From contig NC_133955.1 in the NCBI RefSeq assembly GCF_031877795.1, positions 1,674,001 to 1,738,000 on the forward strand: a stretch of 64,000 bases of DNA, written 5' to 3'. This stretch comes from Strix aluco. Lineage: Eukaryota > Chordata > Aves > Strigiformes > Strigidae. This document shows, one piece after another, positions 23,768 to 35,500 of the stretch (within the stretch, counting starts at the first letter, position 1; each line of letters opens with the position of its first letter). Below the pieces are notes generated by a model. That model was given only the letters and a program-made list of their open reading frames with translations. It was not told where the DNA came from and searched no databases. A program made the position numbers and the translations under genes.

Positions 23768-26700
23768 GTAAGGGGCTGCGCAGGGCCCTGGAGGGCTCAA
23801 GGACTCGTCTCCCTCTTGCTTTGGGGACAGTCCATGCTGCTGGTGGCCTGGCACAAGCGTTGTGTGTCCGAGAACCCAATTGCATGGCACAGCAAGGAGC
23901 CGAGGGACAGTCTCGATATTGACCTTCCCTTTCCTTCGGCCCCAGGCTATTCCTCAGGCTCTGCAGCCAGCACCAACACTGCCAGGGCTGGGCAGATCCC
24001 ATGAAACCTTCCTTTGTCCAGCCAGCATGGGGGCTTCTGTCCATGGGGTCCCTCTGTCTGTCTGTCCCTGTCCCAGCCTGACACCCCACAGCCTGTGGGC
24101 TCAGCCCCACATTGTGCTGGCCCAGCACTGGCTGTGGTGAACTACTGAGGATGGCCCCAGGGCAGGGGGCTGTGGGTGGGGCAGCACTGGGGTGGGAGAG
24201 CCCAGGAATTGGGTTTGGGAACCTGAGATCTTTGATTGTCCTCAAGCCTCACACGTGATGGGTTGCCCGCATTCGGGGTGAGCTGGGGACCCGCTGAGAA
24301 GGCTACAGGGACTGTGGTGATGGGAAGGCAGAATGAGCAAAAATGCCCCAGATGGTGTGATTTTGCATGGTTCTGCTCTTGCATTGAAAACAAACCCTCA
24401 CTGTGGGGCATGTCCCATGCTGCAGGGACAGCTGGGATCTGCTGGTCCCCTCCATGCCCACATACAACAGACAGACCCAGCCTGCCTGTGTGTGTTCTCT
24501 GGGGCTCCAAAGCCCAGTTTATTGAAGAAGGGTGCAAACGCAAGGGTGGAAGAGATCAGATACACTGTCAGGTCCACCCCCTCAGGCTTGGTCAGGCCAG
24601 ACAGGGTTCAAAATCTGCCCATCCCACCGAGTGTCTTCTCCCATGGTCAGTGCCCCCGACAAGACATAGAAAAACCAGCTGCAAGCTGAGGCCACAGCTT
24701 GTGCTGGAGGGCCCCAGGGCTGCTGCCCTCATTCTTCCCAAACCTGATCAGGTTGTGTGAGAGCACTGACACGCCTTGGCACCCATGCCCAGGCCAGCCC
24801 TGCCCTCCCAGGGCTGTCACCAGGCTGGGATGTGACCTGGCCTTCAGTCATCACCAGACCTGTCTGTGCCCATCACCAGGACTCAAGCCTGCTCAGAGAA
24901 ATAACAGCTGGAGGGAAGAGAGAGCAGGCCTTGGCACTCAGACAGGGAAAGCTCATGGCTGCAGAGGCCTCAGTCATTACAGGCAAAGAAATGACCCCAA
25001 GACATTGACGTGTCCCACCACAATCCCCTCCCCAACATCCCCTTCCCTGGTCCGGCTTCTGCTGGAGAGTGGGACCCAGGGCTCTGGGGTGGAGGACCTG
25101 GCTGCATCCCAGTCCCTGGGTGGCCAGATTATCCTCTCGTGCTTCACCTGACAGCAGCTGCAGGTTGGGGTGATCCAGCACAGGCTAGATGGAGGGTAGA
25201 CATGAATCTGGATGGGCTGGCACAGCCCCACTGCCAGGGCTGTGAGGTGAGCAGGTGTGAGGCCATGGCTGCAGCAGTGGTCCCAGTCTGTCCTGCTGCT
25301 CCCCAGTCCTTTGTGCAGGGTCTGCGGAGGCACAGGGGCTCCTGGACATTCATGGGCAGCTTGGCTGTGCACGCCCCTAGCAGGGGACCCCAGCAATTCC
25401 ACTGGGTTGTTTGGACGCAGGCCTGGGGTGATGGACCCGCACCCTGGGTATCCTGCCAGACACAGCCCTAAACCTGCAAGTTCCAGCCCAGCACAACAAC
25501 GGGGTGTTTGCTAGAGATGTGCAGCCCCCGCCTCTCCGCACTGTCTCCCCTGCTCAGCAAGCAGGAGCTGTTCATTTCTGGAGATCTCCCACCCCAGCCT
25601 CTTACTAAATGCAGTGAGTGCCCCATCCCTATCCTCCCCCTCAGGCCCCTGACGTCACAGCCGAGTTGAAGGAGGACTCAGAGAGGGGCAGGAATATGGA
25701 CCCATGTTTTGCCCAGGCAGGCAGGCTCAGCACCCTGGTAAGGATGGGAAGGAAAGGGTGATGTCCTCAAACCAGACCCCTTCCTGAGAAGAATCTGCCA
25801 CAGCCTGTCTCTGAGTTGCTTATGGGGTCCCTGGCCATGTCCCTGTGGGTGGCACCTCCAGATACAGTGATTGAACAGCACCAGGGTGCCCCTGAGACAG
25901 CTCGGTCCCCGAAGGAGGCAGGAAGGACGGTGGGATGGTGGGGCTGCTGGAGGATGGGCACAGCACAGCCCTGGGGATTCACAGTCCTGCTGTGGTCCAC
26001 CCAGGAGGCTACTCCTGCTCTGCCACCCCAGCTGCCAGTCCTACCCTGCCCTCCTGCCTCTGGTCCCCAAAGCAAGGGCAGAAATGGGCTTCAGGGCTTC
26101 TCTGTTCACCTGGGACCCAGCACCTGCCTGGGTAGGAGAGCCTGGCCAGGCCAGAGCTAAATCCCCAGCCCAGAGTCAGCCACGAGAGAGGAATCAGTCT
26201 GCAGTCCAGCAGTTAGTGTCCAGCCTTTCAGTGTGGGACTGCGCAAGTGTTTCAGGCTGCTGCATGAACTCTGTAATGAGCAAACCTTCTGTCCTCCACT
26301 TTGTAGCAACTCAAATGCCCTGTGGGAGGGCACAAAGCCAGGTTTTTGGAGCAGAGCTGGCTACATGGGCTCCTGGTGACAGGCGGTGTGCAGGGATGTG
26401 CCTGGGGTGACCAGTGGCACCAGCTGCATCCCTGCCAGGGCACTGGGGAGGATGCTCTGCCATGTCCGAGTTACGTGCCAGGACTGAGGGGACCGGGAGA
26501 AACAAAAGAGCCTGTGGGAGGGTGTAGGGGGAGAGGAAAGGCAGCAACACAGCAGCGCTGGGATGGCTGCAGCTGCCAGCCAGGGAGCTGGGCAAGTGTG
26601 CTGGGTGTTGACTGTGGGGCAGAGCAAGGGGTCTGAATGCTCAGGGTGGCTCTGGGCATGGGGCTGAGGAGCTGAGACATGAGCAGGTGGTTGGGTGGTG

Positions 26701-28530
26701 GGGCTGGGTGCAGGATGGTGATGCTGGGCTAGTGCCCCGATGTTGTGTCGGGGGGGATGCTGCTGTGCATAACCGAATGGTGATGCTGGTGCTTGGCATC
26801 AGTGTGGGCCACAAGCTGGTGAAGGGGCCAACGCAGGACCACTGGAAAACGTGGGGGTAGGGGCAGGGGGGGCAGTGCCAGACCTGGCTTGGGCTGCTAT
26901 CCAGCCACCCTGCAGAGCCCTGGGTGGTTTCCTGAGTGCTCGGAAGGTCCTTCAGCACAGGGTGACATTTGAAGGCTTTGTGAGGCCAGGAATGGCCACA
27001 GGGCTGGGGGGCACCAGCATGTGACTCTGCCATTTTTCTGGCCAAGGGCTGTGGGACTTGGCTCCGAGCAAAGCTGAAGCTCTGGGGCTGGGACTGTGAA
27101 TGCTGATTGTGACCTTCGGTGCCTTGCCAGCCCTCCCAGAGCCATCGTGATTCCTCTGCCTCCTTTGGCCTCTTCCCTTTGGCAAAGGGGATGTTTTTCC
27201 TGCCATTCTCAATGCAGCGGAAATTGCCCCAAGCTGATTTGTGACAACGGTGCCTTCAACTCGTTTGGCCTGTCCGGGAAGCAGCAACTCTGCAGAGCAG
27301 GGCAGGGACAAGCCAGCTTGGGGCAGCTTGGGGGAGGCTTGGGGACCCTGGGAAGGTGTTGGTGGGTGTGATGGTCCCTCTTCAGAACAGAGGACTGATG
27401 GACATTCCTGCTATTCCCACTCCAACTGGACAGACAGACAGACATCCAGCAAAGCTTCTCCCTTCTGCAGAAAAGGGAGCTGGGTAGGGACAAACAGGTC
27501 AAGGGACATTTTTATCCACTGCCCTTTCAGGAGTCACAGAAAAGTGGCTCTAAAGCTGCGATGCAGCTGCAGGTTGTGACCTCCCTACAGCCTTGGAGGA
27601 AGGGTCTCAGGCTGTAGGTCTTGGGTAGCCAGGGGTTTGCCACCAGCCTGGTGAAGTCAAGCCCCCTGGGACAACCCTGCAGCACGGCCCACTTGTTCTG
27701 CCTCCCCCCCTCGCCAGGTATCATCGCTGGGAGTCACCACCTTCAGCCTCTGTGCCCTGGGCATCGACAGGTTCCACGCAGCCACCAGCCCCCAGGCCAG
27801 CGCCCGGCCCATCGAGCAGTGCCAGTCCATCATCGCCAAGCTGGCTGTCATCTGGGTGGGCTCCATGACCCTGTCGGTGCCAGAGATCCTACTCTGGCAG
27901 CTGGCACAGGACACGTCGCCTGTGTCTGGCATAGTGACGGAGTATTGCACCATGAAGCCCTCGTCCAACCTGCCCGAGTCTGTCTACTCGCTGGTGCTTA
28001 CCTACCAAAATGCCCGGATGTGGTGGTACTTTGGTTGCTACTTCTGCTTGCCCATCCTCTTCACCGTGAGCTGCCAGCTGGTGACCCGGAGGATCAGCGG
28101 CACCGAGAAGAAGAGCGAGTGCCGCGGGACCAAGCATGGCCAGTGCGAGAGTCACTTGAACTGCACCATCATCGGGCTGACCATCATCTACGGGCTCTGC
28201 ACCACCCCGGAGAACGTCTGCAACATCGTGGTGGCCTATATGTCCCCTGACATGTCCAAGCAGACGTTGGACCTGCTCAACCTCATCAACCAGTTCTTCC
28301 TGTTCTTCAAGTGCTCGGTGACGCCCATCCTGCTGCTGTGCCTCTGCAGACCCCTGGGCCAGGCCTTCATGGACTGCTGCTGCTGCTGCTGCGAGGGCTG
28401 CAGCCCCGACACTGCCTCCAGCGAGGGCAGCGCCGACAGCAAGCTCAAAACGGAGATGTCCTCCTCCATCTTCTTTGACAAGCCCCGGGAGTCCCCTCCA
28501 CCCCTCCTGGCCCTCGGCACACCTTGCTAA
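23075..28530 (+). CDS. GPR37L1: GPR37L1, class A GPCR (prosaposin-receptor-like), two coding exons
   Basis: Complete coding region of 501 residues (human about 481). GPR37L1 is a seven-pass plasma-membrane receptor of astrocytes and other glia, proposed to respond to prosaposin and to restrain Hedgehog signalling in cerebellar glia; its ligand is disputed. Visible parts: signal peptide (about 1-21), a long polar N-terminal domain with an N-glycosylation sequon at Asn126, TM1 (about 152-177, Gly-Asn pair), TM2 (about 187-211, Asp197), Cys224 for the extracellular disulfide, LGIDRF in place of DRY after TM3, [14 protein letters not shown] in TM5, a block of six cysteines in the tail (likely palmitoylated) and a C-terminal GTPC that may bind PDZ domains. 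The single intron after Glu231 in TM3 matches the mammalian gene. It lies tail-to-tail with ARL8A. GPR37 is the main alternative, but the cysteine block, tail and neighbours fit GPR37L1. Confidence 0.96.
23768..27717 (+). other. GPR37L1 intron 1
   Basis: A 3.95 kb GT-AG intron, donor gtaagg and acceptor ctcgccag. I see no nested gene, CR1 copy or RNA gene in it. Confidence 0.9.
27718..28530 (+). CDS. GPR37L1: GPR37L1 coding exon 2
   Basis: Codes for residues 232-501, starting [19 protein letters not shown] and ending at TAA after LGTPC. It covers most of TM3 to TM7 and the cysteine-rich tail. The acceptor is a C-rich tract ending in cgccag. Confidence 0.97.
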   Translation, partial: VSSLGVTTFSLCALGIDRFHAATSPQASARPIEQCQSIIAKLAVIWVGSMTLSVPEILLWQLAQDTSPVSGIVTEYCTMKPSSNLPESVYSLVLTYQNARMWWYFGCYFCLPILFTVSCQLVTRRISGTEKKSECRGTKHGQCESHLNCTIIGLTIIYGLCTTPENVCNIVVAYMSPDMSKQTLDLLNLINQFFLFFKCSVTPILLLCLCRPLGQAFMDCCCCCCEGCSPDTASSEGSADSKLKTEMSSSIFFDKPRESPPPLLALGTPC

Positions 28531-29016
28531 GTGCCACCGGGAAACTGTAGAGATCGTTCCACCACCTCCTCCCAAGACCAAACGTTTTGCCATTAGTGCC
28601 TGTGTCTGGACGTGGAACAAGCAGAAGAGACAGCTCAGGGGGCTGCGCCGTGGGCTTCAAACCCCATCTTGGGCAAGTGGGGCTTGAAATCCCAGTCCCC
28701 GTGGCTACATTGGCAGCCTTCTTGCCTCTGCCCAAAGGCCAGCAAGGACATCAGCACCCTCCCATCCTGCCTGCCTGGCCAGGCTCAGAGGGGTTGCTGC
28801 TCTGGAGATGGAGTTGTGCCAGAAAGGTCCCATCTGAAACTACAGAGGGTTTCCATGGCGGTTTGCAGATGACATAGCAAACACAAACTGCCCTTGTCCT
28901 GTCCTGTCCCCTCCTGCCAGCCCCCTCCACAGTAGCGGAAGGTCCCAGTGATTATATCCCACCGGATCCAAGCAGTGCCCTGTAAGAAAGAGCTCAATAA
29001 ACCAGTAACCTAGAGC
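28531..29016 (+). other. GPR37L1: GPR37L1 3' UTR
   Basis: Non-coding sequence from the TAA stop to just past the first canonical AATAAA. The cleavage site is inferred, not seen. It gives a short 3' UTR of just under 0.5 kb. Confidence 0.65.
28996..29001 (+). terminator. GPR37L1: GPR37L1 poly(A) signal AATAAA
   Basis: A canonical AATAAA about 470 bases after the stop codon and the first on this strand after the gene. It is followed within 30 bases by sequence fit for cleavage. Confidence 0.75.
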
Positions 29017-30728
29017 ACGTCGCACACGCAGCCATCCAGCACCGCCGAGCAGAGCCCCGGGGAGCCAGCGTCTGGGGTTGGATGGTTCTTTCCTAAAACC
29101 TGGGGGCTCTGGGGTGGGCATGGGCAGCTGGGTGGGTGTGAGGGCAGGAAAGCAGCCGTGCCAGGTCAGGCAGCACCCAAGGGAGATGGGGAAAGGTCCC
29201 CAGCCCTTCTGCCCTGCTCCCTCTGAGGTGATGCCGAGCGAGCTGGTGCCAAGCCAGCCCCTGGGAGGGTCTGGGCTTGGGGTGGTTTGTAGAACTCAAA
29301 CTGGTCCCAGCCAGCCCGGCCTAGCACTAGGCTGAGGTGCTCTGCAGCCTGCAAGGCAGGCGGGTCACCATGCAGGACCATGGTGCACAGTCCCACGTGG
29401 GACCACCCACCCCCAGCACCCCCTGGGGAGCCCACGGGGTGAGCACATCTCATCCACACAGCCCCGTGCAGGGCTCCTGGCCTTCATCCACCTGCCCATC
29501 GCAGGGACAAAATTGTCCCAGGATGTTGATTTCAGGGTATCAGGGTTTCCAAGCCCCACATCCACCCCCTGCCCAGGCTGAGGGCAGGCTGGCCATGCCA
29601 GCCCCGACCAGCAGAGCTGTTAAAGCTCCTTGTCCTGCCGCTGGCACCCGCCCCAGCCCACGAAATGCCGGGGCAAGGGAGACGGTTGCTACGGCCGGGT
29701 GAATGCGAGGGGCTCACTGCAGGCTTTGTGCGGCATCGACACCCACCAGGCTTTGCTTTCGCAGCCCCGTTTCCAGGGAAACAAAAGCCCCAGTTTTCTT
29801 CCAAGAGCACAGAAATGGGTTTTTCCTTTCCTCCCCCCGACCAGTGCTGGGCCCCACACTGTGGGAGCAGGCGGAGAGAAGAGGGGTCTCATCCTGGCGC
29901 AGGGATGGAAGGGGGGAAGCAGAGGCCAGGCTGCCCACTGTGCCCTCACCCCCCTACATCCCCACGGGGTGAGTGGGTCCCTGTGGGGGTTTGGTGGCGG
30001 TGGGAGGAAGGGAGCGGGGGCAGCTCTCACGCGCTTGGTCCGTGCGGCTCTGTCCTGAGCCTGGGCCAAGGGCAAACAAAGCCGGGCTTGTTGCTGTGGC
30101 CCCGTGGGGCTGGATGCGTGGGGAGGAGAAGAGCCGGGCAGGGGGAAGGGAGGGCGCAGGCAGCACCATCACCATGGGCTGTGGGCAACACACAGCCCCA
30201 CAGCAGGGAGAGCACCCCACAGGCCGGGCTGAACCCCAGCCCTGGTGCCAGCCCCAGCGCCCGGGTACCCAGGTAAAGCACAGAGCACAACCCTGCGGGG
30301 CAGGGCAGGGGGCCAGCCCCCCCAGAGCACGCGGGCCAGGGCCACCCCTGCCAGCGATGGCCACAGCCCCCAGGAAGGGGCTGGTTTGGGCAAGGGGGCA
30401 AGGAGCGGGGGGCTGGAGCCCTGCAGCAACCCCCCGCCAAAGCCAGCATCGAAGCAGGACCCTGTGGCAGCCCCGGAACACGATGTGGGGGCAGAGAAAG
30501 GTCCTGGCCACAGCCAGAGGTCTCTGAGCCCGTCCTCGCACCCAGGCTAAGAAAACAAGGCATCCAGAGCCATCAGAGCTGGCTCCGGCACCTCTTGGGT
30601 GAGAACGACCATGCAGGTGGCCAGTGCTGCCTGGGGGACAAGGGACCCCCCGCCCCATTGTCTGAGGGATGGGCACAGCACCAAGGAGGACAGGTGCAGT
30701 GAGGAAGTAACGTGACTGTAACCACACC
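29017..30728. other. Convergent intergenic gap between GPR37L1 and ARL8A
   Basis: GC-rich sequence of about 1.7 kb between two converging transcription units. No coding exon is recognised. If either gene uses a distal poly(A) site, the transcripts would overlap here. Confidence 0.6.
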
Positions 30729-30748
30729 CCACAACGCAAAATTGTTAA

Positions 30749-30754
30749 TTTATT
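30749..30754 (-). terminator. ARL8A: ARL8A poly(A) signal (TTTATT on the plus strand)
   Basis: Reads AATAAA on the minus strand inside an AT-rich patch, the first such hexamer found downstream of the ARL8A stop codon. Confidence 0.6.
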
Positions 30755-32218
30755 ATTATTAGGAGGCAAAAAAATTGTACGGTTACAAGAATCATTTCCG
30801 AACAGAGGTCAAATCTGAGCCAAAATATCTCTTAAAAAAAAAAAAGGGGGGGTGGGGGGTGACAACACTTTACAATTCATTAAATTAAAAAAAAAAAGAA
30901 AAAGGAAATCTCTCTTTGTGCAATTCTGCAAAAACGAGAACAGAGCCGAGCCGAGCAGGGGAAGGGGCTGGGAGAGGGGCCCTGCAGCCCCCTGCCCCTG
31001 GGCCACCACCACCCTCTCCCCCCGTCCTGAGCTGGGGACAGGCAGCTGCCTCCCTGCTGTGCCACCAACCTGACCCCACTACACACCCACCCTCCTGACG
31101 CCCGCGTGTCCCCCCCAGCCCAGCTAAGTGTCCCCCCAGACTGGCCCCAAACAACCTGGCCAGGCCCCCAGGTTATGCCTGCAGAGACCCAACAACTCAT
31201 CACACGGCACAGACAGCACAGCCTTCCTGACCCCCCCAAAATTTCCTCTCGCCCTCTCCCCACCTGCAGACAAGGACCCAACCATGCCCCACCCAGCCCC
31301 GCTACCCCCTGCCCCCCTCTCCCCGTGTCCCCCAGCCAGGGCAGCAGAGCTGGGGGCCGGTGTGGGGAGCAGGGCATGGGGATCACCCCCCAGCTCCAGT
31401 GGGCAGCGCTGCGGGCACACAGGGGCTCTCAGGGCACCGCGTGTGTCCCCATGTACGCCCCCCTCCTGGTGTCCCCACCCAATGTCCTCGGCCGGGGCAG
31501 AGCCAGCAGCCCCCAGCCGGGTGCAGGCGATGCCTGCTGGCACGTGGGGAGCAGCGCGACCACCCTGAGAGGCTACACAGGGCCGAGCCACCTCCAGGGG
31601 CGGCTGGGGCAGGGAGGAGATAGGAGGCAGCCCCTGGCTCCCTGCAGGGACTGCTGAGTGCCCCCCCCGCCCCCCCCCGGCTCTGGCACCGACCCCCTTG
31701 GATCACCGCCCCAGCGCAGTAGAGCAGCAGGACTGGGCAACTGGGCAGGATCCGGCCCAGGCACAGGGGCTGGGGGGGACACGGGGCAGGTGGACAAGTG
31801 ACCTAGAGAGGGCAAGAGGGGTTGGGGCAGTGGCACGGCAGCTGGAGGCAATGGGGGAAGGCTGATCACAGCGGGTCGTGACTAATCCCTGTCCCCCCGG
31901 AGGGGCAAGGAGCCTGGGGGGTGGCATTGCCTCCGCCCCAAATCCTGCCCATGGGGCTGAAGCCTGAGGAAGAGAAAGGTGGGCATGCTCCCGACACCCC
32001 CAGTATGCTCTCTTCCCCGGGGGTACAGGCAGGACACCCAGGGAAGGTGACAACGGAGCCCCAGGGGACCTGCCCGCAGCCTGGCACAGCCCCATCCCCA
32101 AGGGCTGCCTTCTGCCACCACCCTCATCTTCCTCCCAGCGCTGACCCTCGACCGGCCTCGGGGAGCCCACAGCCTTCCTACTGCTCACAGGGCCCAGTTT
32201 AGTAACAGCGCTATCGCT

Positions 32219-32264
32219 TAAATTAAAAAATTAAAATATATATACATATATATATATACTGTAT
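32219..32264. repeat. AT-rich simple repeat, (TA)n core
   Basis: An A/T stretch with an imperfect alternating TA core (tatatatatata and similar), in the ARL8A 3' UTR about 0.25 kb after the stop codon. It stands out against the GC-rich surroundings. Confidence 0.9.
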
Positions 32265-32498
32265 ACACAGACAACAACAGAACAGTGCCAAAATGGGAAG
32301 AAGAGACAGAGAGGAGAGGAGGGCAGTCGGACATTTTCTTTACAATAAAAACAAGGGCTCCACCTCAATGCGAGCGGAGTCTGGGGTCCCCTAAAAATAC
32401 CCATCTAGAGAGAGAGCTGGAGGGACAGAGCAGGAGAGAGAAGGGGCATGGACTTGTACAATGGCATCTTCCCGATCCGAGCTGCAGTCCGCGGGATC

Positions 32499-32548
32499 TC
32501 AGCTTCTCCTAGACTTTGAGTGCTGGATAAGCCACTGTAGGGTGATGT
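32499..32548 (-). CDS. ARL8A: ARL8A coding exon 7
   Basis: Completes Asp171 and codes for [15 protein letters not shown] then TGA. The acceptor is gccttcacag. Confidence 0.95.
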
Positions 32549-35500
32549 CTGTGAAGGCAAGGGGACACTTACAGCCTCTCCCTCAGGCTGTCACCCCCTC
32601 CTGCACTGGGCAAACAGCCTGGGCACACTGCTACGGGAGGCACGGGCTGCCTCCCACCACAGCACCCCGAGCACTGCACCGGAGCCACCGGTACTCACCG
32701 ATGTTGTCCTTTTCTTTGCAGGAGATGGAGTAGCAACAAATCTCTCGGTCCTGGATGGCGGAGAGGTTCCTGCGGGAGAGGAGCAAGCTCTGGCTGCAGA
32801 TGCGGGGGGCTGCACGTCGGCAGCAATGGGAGATGCCTCCGGGCAGCCTTTTGAAGGGTCCCTTTGGACCCTGGCTCCAAGGTGGGGGACACTTTACAGG
32901 GGCAATGTCTCTCCAGCCCCCCAGGGACCTGCATGTGGGTCAGGCGAGGACACCAGCACAGCGTGCCCACGACTGATGAGGAGGCGTGGTGTGTGGGGGC
33001 TATGTGCCCCCACGGAGAGCCTGGCCACAAAATCCCACAGCTCCCCTCCCTGAACCTCGGTCGCACAGCCCTGTGGGGAGATGAGGCAGGGAGTGGTTGG
33101 GAGCAGCACAGGGCTGGCAGCACGGGAGCTGCGCCGGTGCCCACGGGACAGGGGAGATCTCTGGGGGGGAGCAGAGACGCTGGGAGGCAGCGTGTCCCCC
33201 GGCTCAGGGGAGGGGGTCGCCGCCAGCAGCGAGGAGGTGGACAGGAGGCAGCATCGGCTGCAAGGAGGCCACACACCAGCACGGCAAACGGTGGCGAAAT
33301 ACAGGAGAGGTACGTGAATGGTATCACACGCCGGAGCAGGATCCGACCTCCAAGCAGGAGGGGCTGTGTGCTGCCCGAGCACGGTGCCTGCACCAGGGAG
33401 CGGGGCAGAGCTGCGGGAAGGTGCCAGGAGCAGCACCCAGGCGGGAGCCCAACGCTGCCGAGCGCCGTGCTGGGCCCCAACGCCACCATGTGGCACGTGG
33501 GACCTGGTGGGACCTGGCCCCGGCACTGTGGCCGTGGCTCCCAGCTCCAGACACCACCTCCCTGCCGCCACCTTGGGACGCTCCCCGTCACCCAGCACAC
33601 CCCAGGCACCGCGAGGGCACCCTGGCTGGAACCAGCACGGGTCACACTGTGTCACAGCCCCACCGTGGCCGCCCAGGCCACCGGCACACTTACATTTTCT
33701 CAATGAGCTCCTTCTCATCCAAGGCACCAGGCAGGTCTCGCTTGTTCCCCAGGACTAGGACCTGCAGGGCAGGAGAGGGGACACCTGAAGCTCCTGGCCA
33801 CCAGACCAGGCAGGAACCTGCTTCTGCCACCCAGAAGCAGACGCTGCTTGAGATACAAGACAGCCCTGGCCACTTCACCAGGGTGTGCCAGCACAGAGAA
33901 AACCCCTTCAGCGGGCAACCAGAAGGCAGAGCACTTCAATTAACAGCCTTAATTAGCACGTACACAGCATCTCCTGTGTACTCTCTAGTCCCAGTGAGAA
34001 GCTGGCCCCACAGCATACTCCCTGAAGGGTACCAGCATGTTGTGCCGTCTAGGATGTTCTCCCAGGAGCCTCTTACCGTCTTTGAGCAAAAAGTCAAATG
34101 AAATGGCTAAACACGATGTTATCAGGAAGGAGAGAGCTGCGGACACCGTGCAGAACCCGCTCTCCGCAGGCAGCCAACCCAAAAAAGCATCGGCTGTTTG
34201 CACCATCCACTGATCTCTCCTCACTTCAAAGCTTTTCACATCCACAAAGGCATCCTCAGACTGTGCAGGGAAAATAATCACCTGGCAGGACTCGTTCATC
34301 CCTCCAGAGCAAGTCACACGACTGTCACCTGACAAGGACAGCACGGAGCCTGCGGCCGCCTTCCCGGGGTGAGTCGGAGCCTCTGCAGCAGCGTGGTAAC
34401 GCAGCATCTCACAATTTAAATTTGGAGACTTGTTCCCAAAAAAGAACACTCAGAAGGGCTGCAAATGCAGCGCGTTATGTCGGGAGCTTCATTTAGTTGG
34501 CAGCAAACGTTTGGGATCTGTGGCAAGATCCTCAAATTAGCTCCTTTCAGAGGATGCCGATTTTGGATGCTCTGTAAGCATCGGCACGCGCAGCGTGCCC
34601 CGCGCCGCCGCCACAGCCCACCTCCTGCAAATGTCACAGCCCAGCAGCTGCTCTCCTAGGAGACAGGACCTTAACGGCCCACCATAAATAAGGTGCAAAT
34701 TCATGCGAGAGGACAGATCTCACACATGGGGGGGGGGGGGGGGGGGGGGGGAGAGGGAGTGTCTGGTCTCTTCTAAAGCTCCCTTCCCTGTTGGGTGGCC
34801 CAGCCCTGGGCTACAAAACATCACTGCCCCAGCTCCCGCAGGAGCGCAGCAGGGAAGGGGAACCCCAAAGGAAGGGGATCCCCTCCTTGAATCGGCTCTG
34901 CAAGATGCAAACCCCTCACCACAAACCCTGGCAGCCACCAGTCTGGGGGCTGCGAGTGGCTGGGGGGTACCTATCCAGGCAGCAGCTCACCGGGATGCCC
35001 TGGAGCTGTGGCTTGTCGAGCAGATTGTGCAGTTCATTCTTGGAGGCCTCTATCTTCTCCTGGTCAGCAGCATCCACCATGTACCTGCAAAGGAATGGAC
35101 ACCCCTGAGTGCAGGCATCGAGGTCCCCACAGCCCGGTGCTGTGCTGAGGTCTGTGCCACCACCAAACCTTGCTCACGTGGCACCTGCACCACCCCCGCT
35201 GGCTCCTGGGCCAGTGCATGGACAGGATGGATAAGGGGATCCTTCCCCCAGGACCCCTCTTCCCAAGGAATGCTGTGGGGCTGAGAGCACCTCGTGTCTC
35301 CCAGGGAAGGGGTGGACCTCCCTGTCCCCGACCCCGCAGCAGACCACCCCGCTGACAGGAGGGACATGGTGACCAGGGAAGCCCAGGCGCTGCCTGGGCA
35401 GAAGAAGCTGCAAGACACACGTTGTCCCCAAGCACCCAAGTAAGGCTCATCTGTGTGTGGCAACTCCTGTGGAGACATCCAGAACAGAGGACAAGTGGAG

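Larger units (their letters stand above)
30729..32498 (-). other. ARL8A: ARL8A 3' UTR
   Basis: From the ARL8A stop codon to the first good minus-strand poly(A) signal, a 3' UTR of about 1.75 kb. It holds an AT microsatellite and an A/G homopolymer patch (plus strand, 30834-30860). The long extent is inferred from the lack of an earlier AATAAA on this strand. Confidence 0.55.

Noticed and set aside
27856-28530. Methionine at 27856 as the start of a separate receptor fragment
   Set aside because: The frame continues upstream to a clean acceptor at 27718 and joins exon 1 in phase to give a normal seven-pass receptor.
27889-28620. A 243-codon minus-strand frame opposite GPR37L1 exon 2
   Set aside because: It is the antisense shadow of a GC-rich coding exon, with no independent similarity.
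32695-33727. Long minus-strand frames of 316 and 277 codons between ARL8A exons 5 and 6
   Set aside because: They fill GC-rich intron and cross the true exon in other frames. There is no similarity to any protein I recognise.
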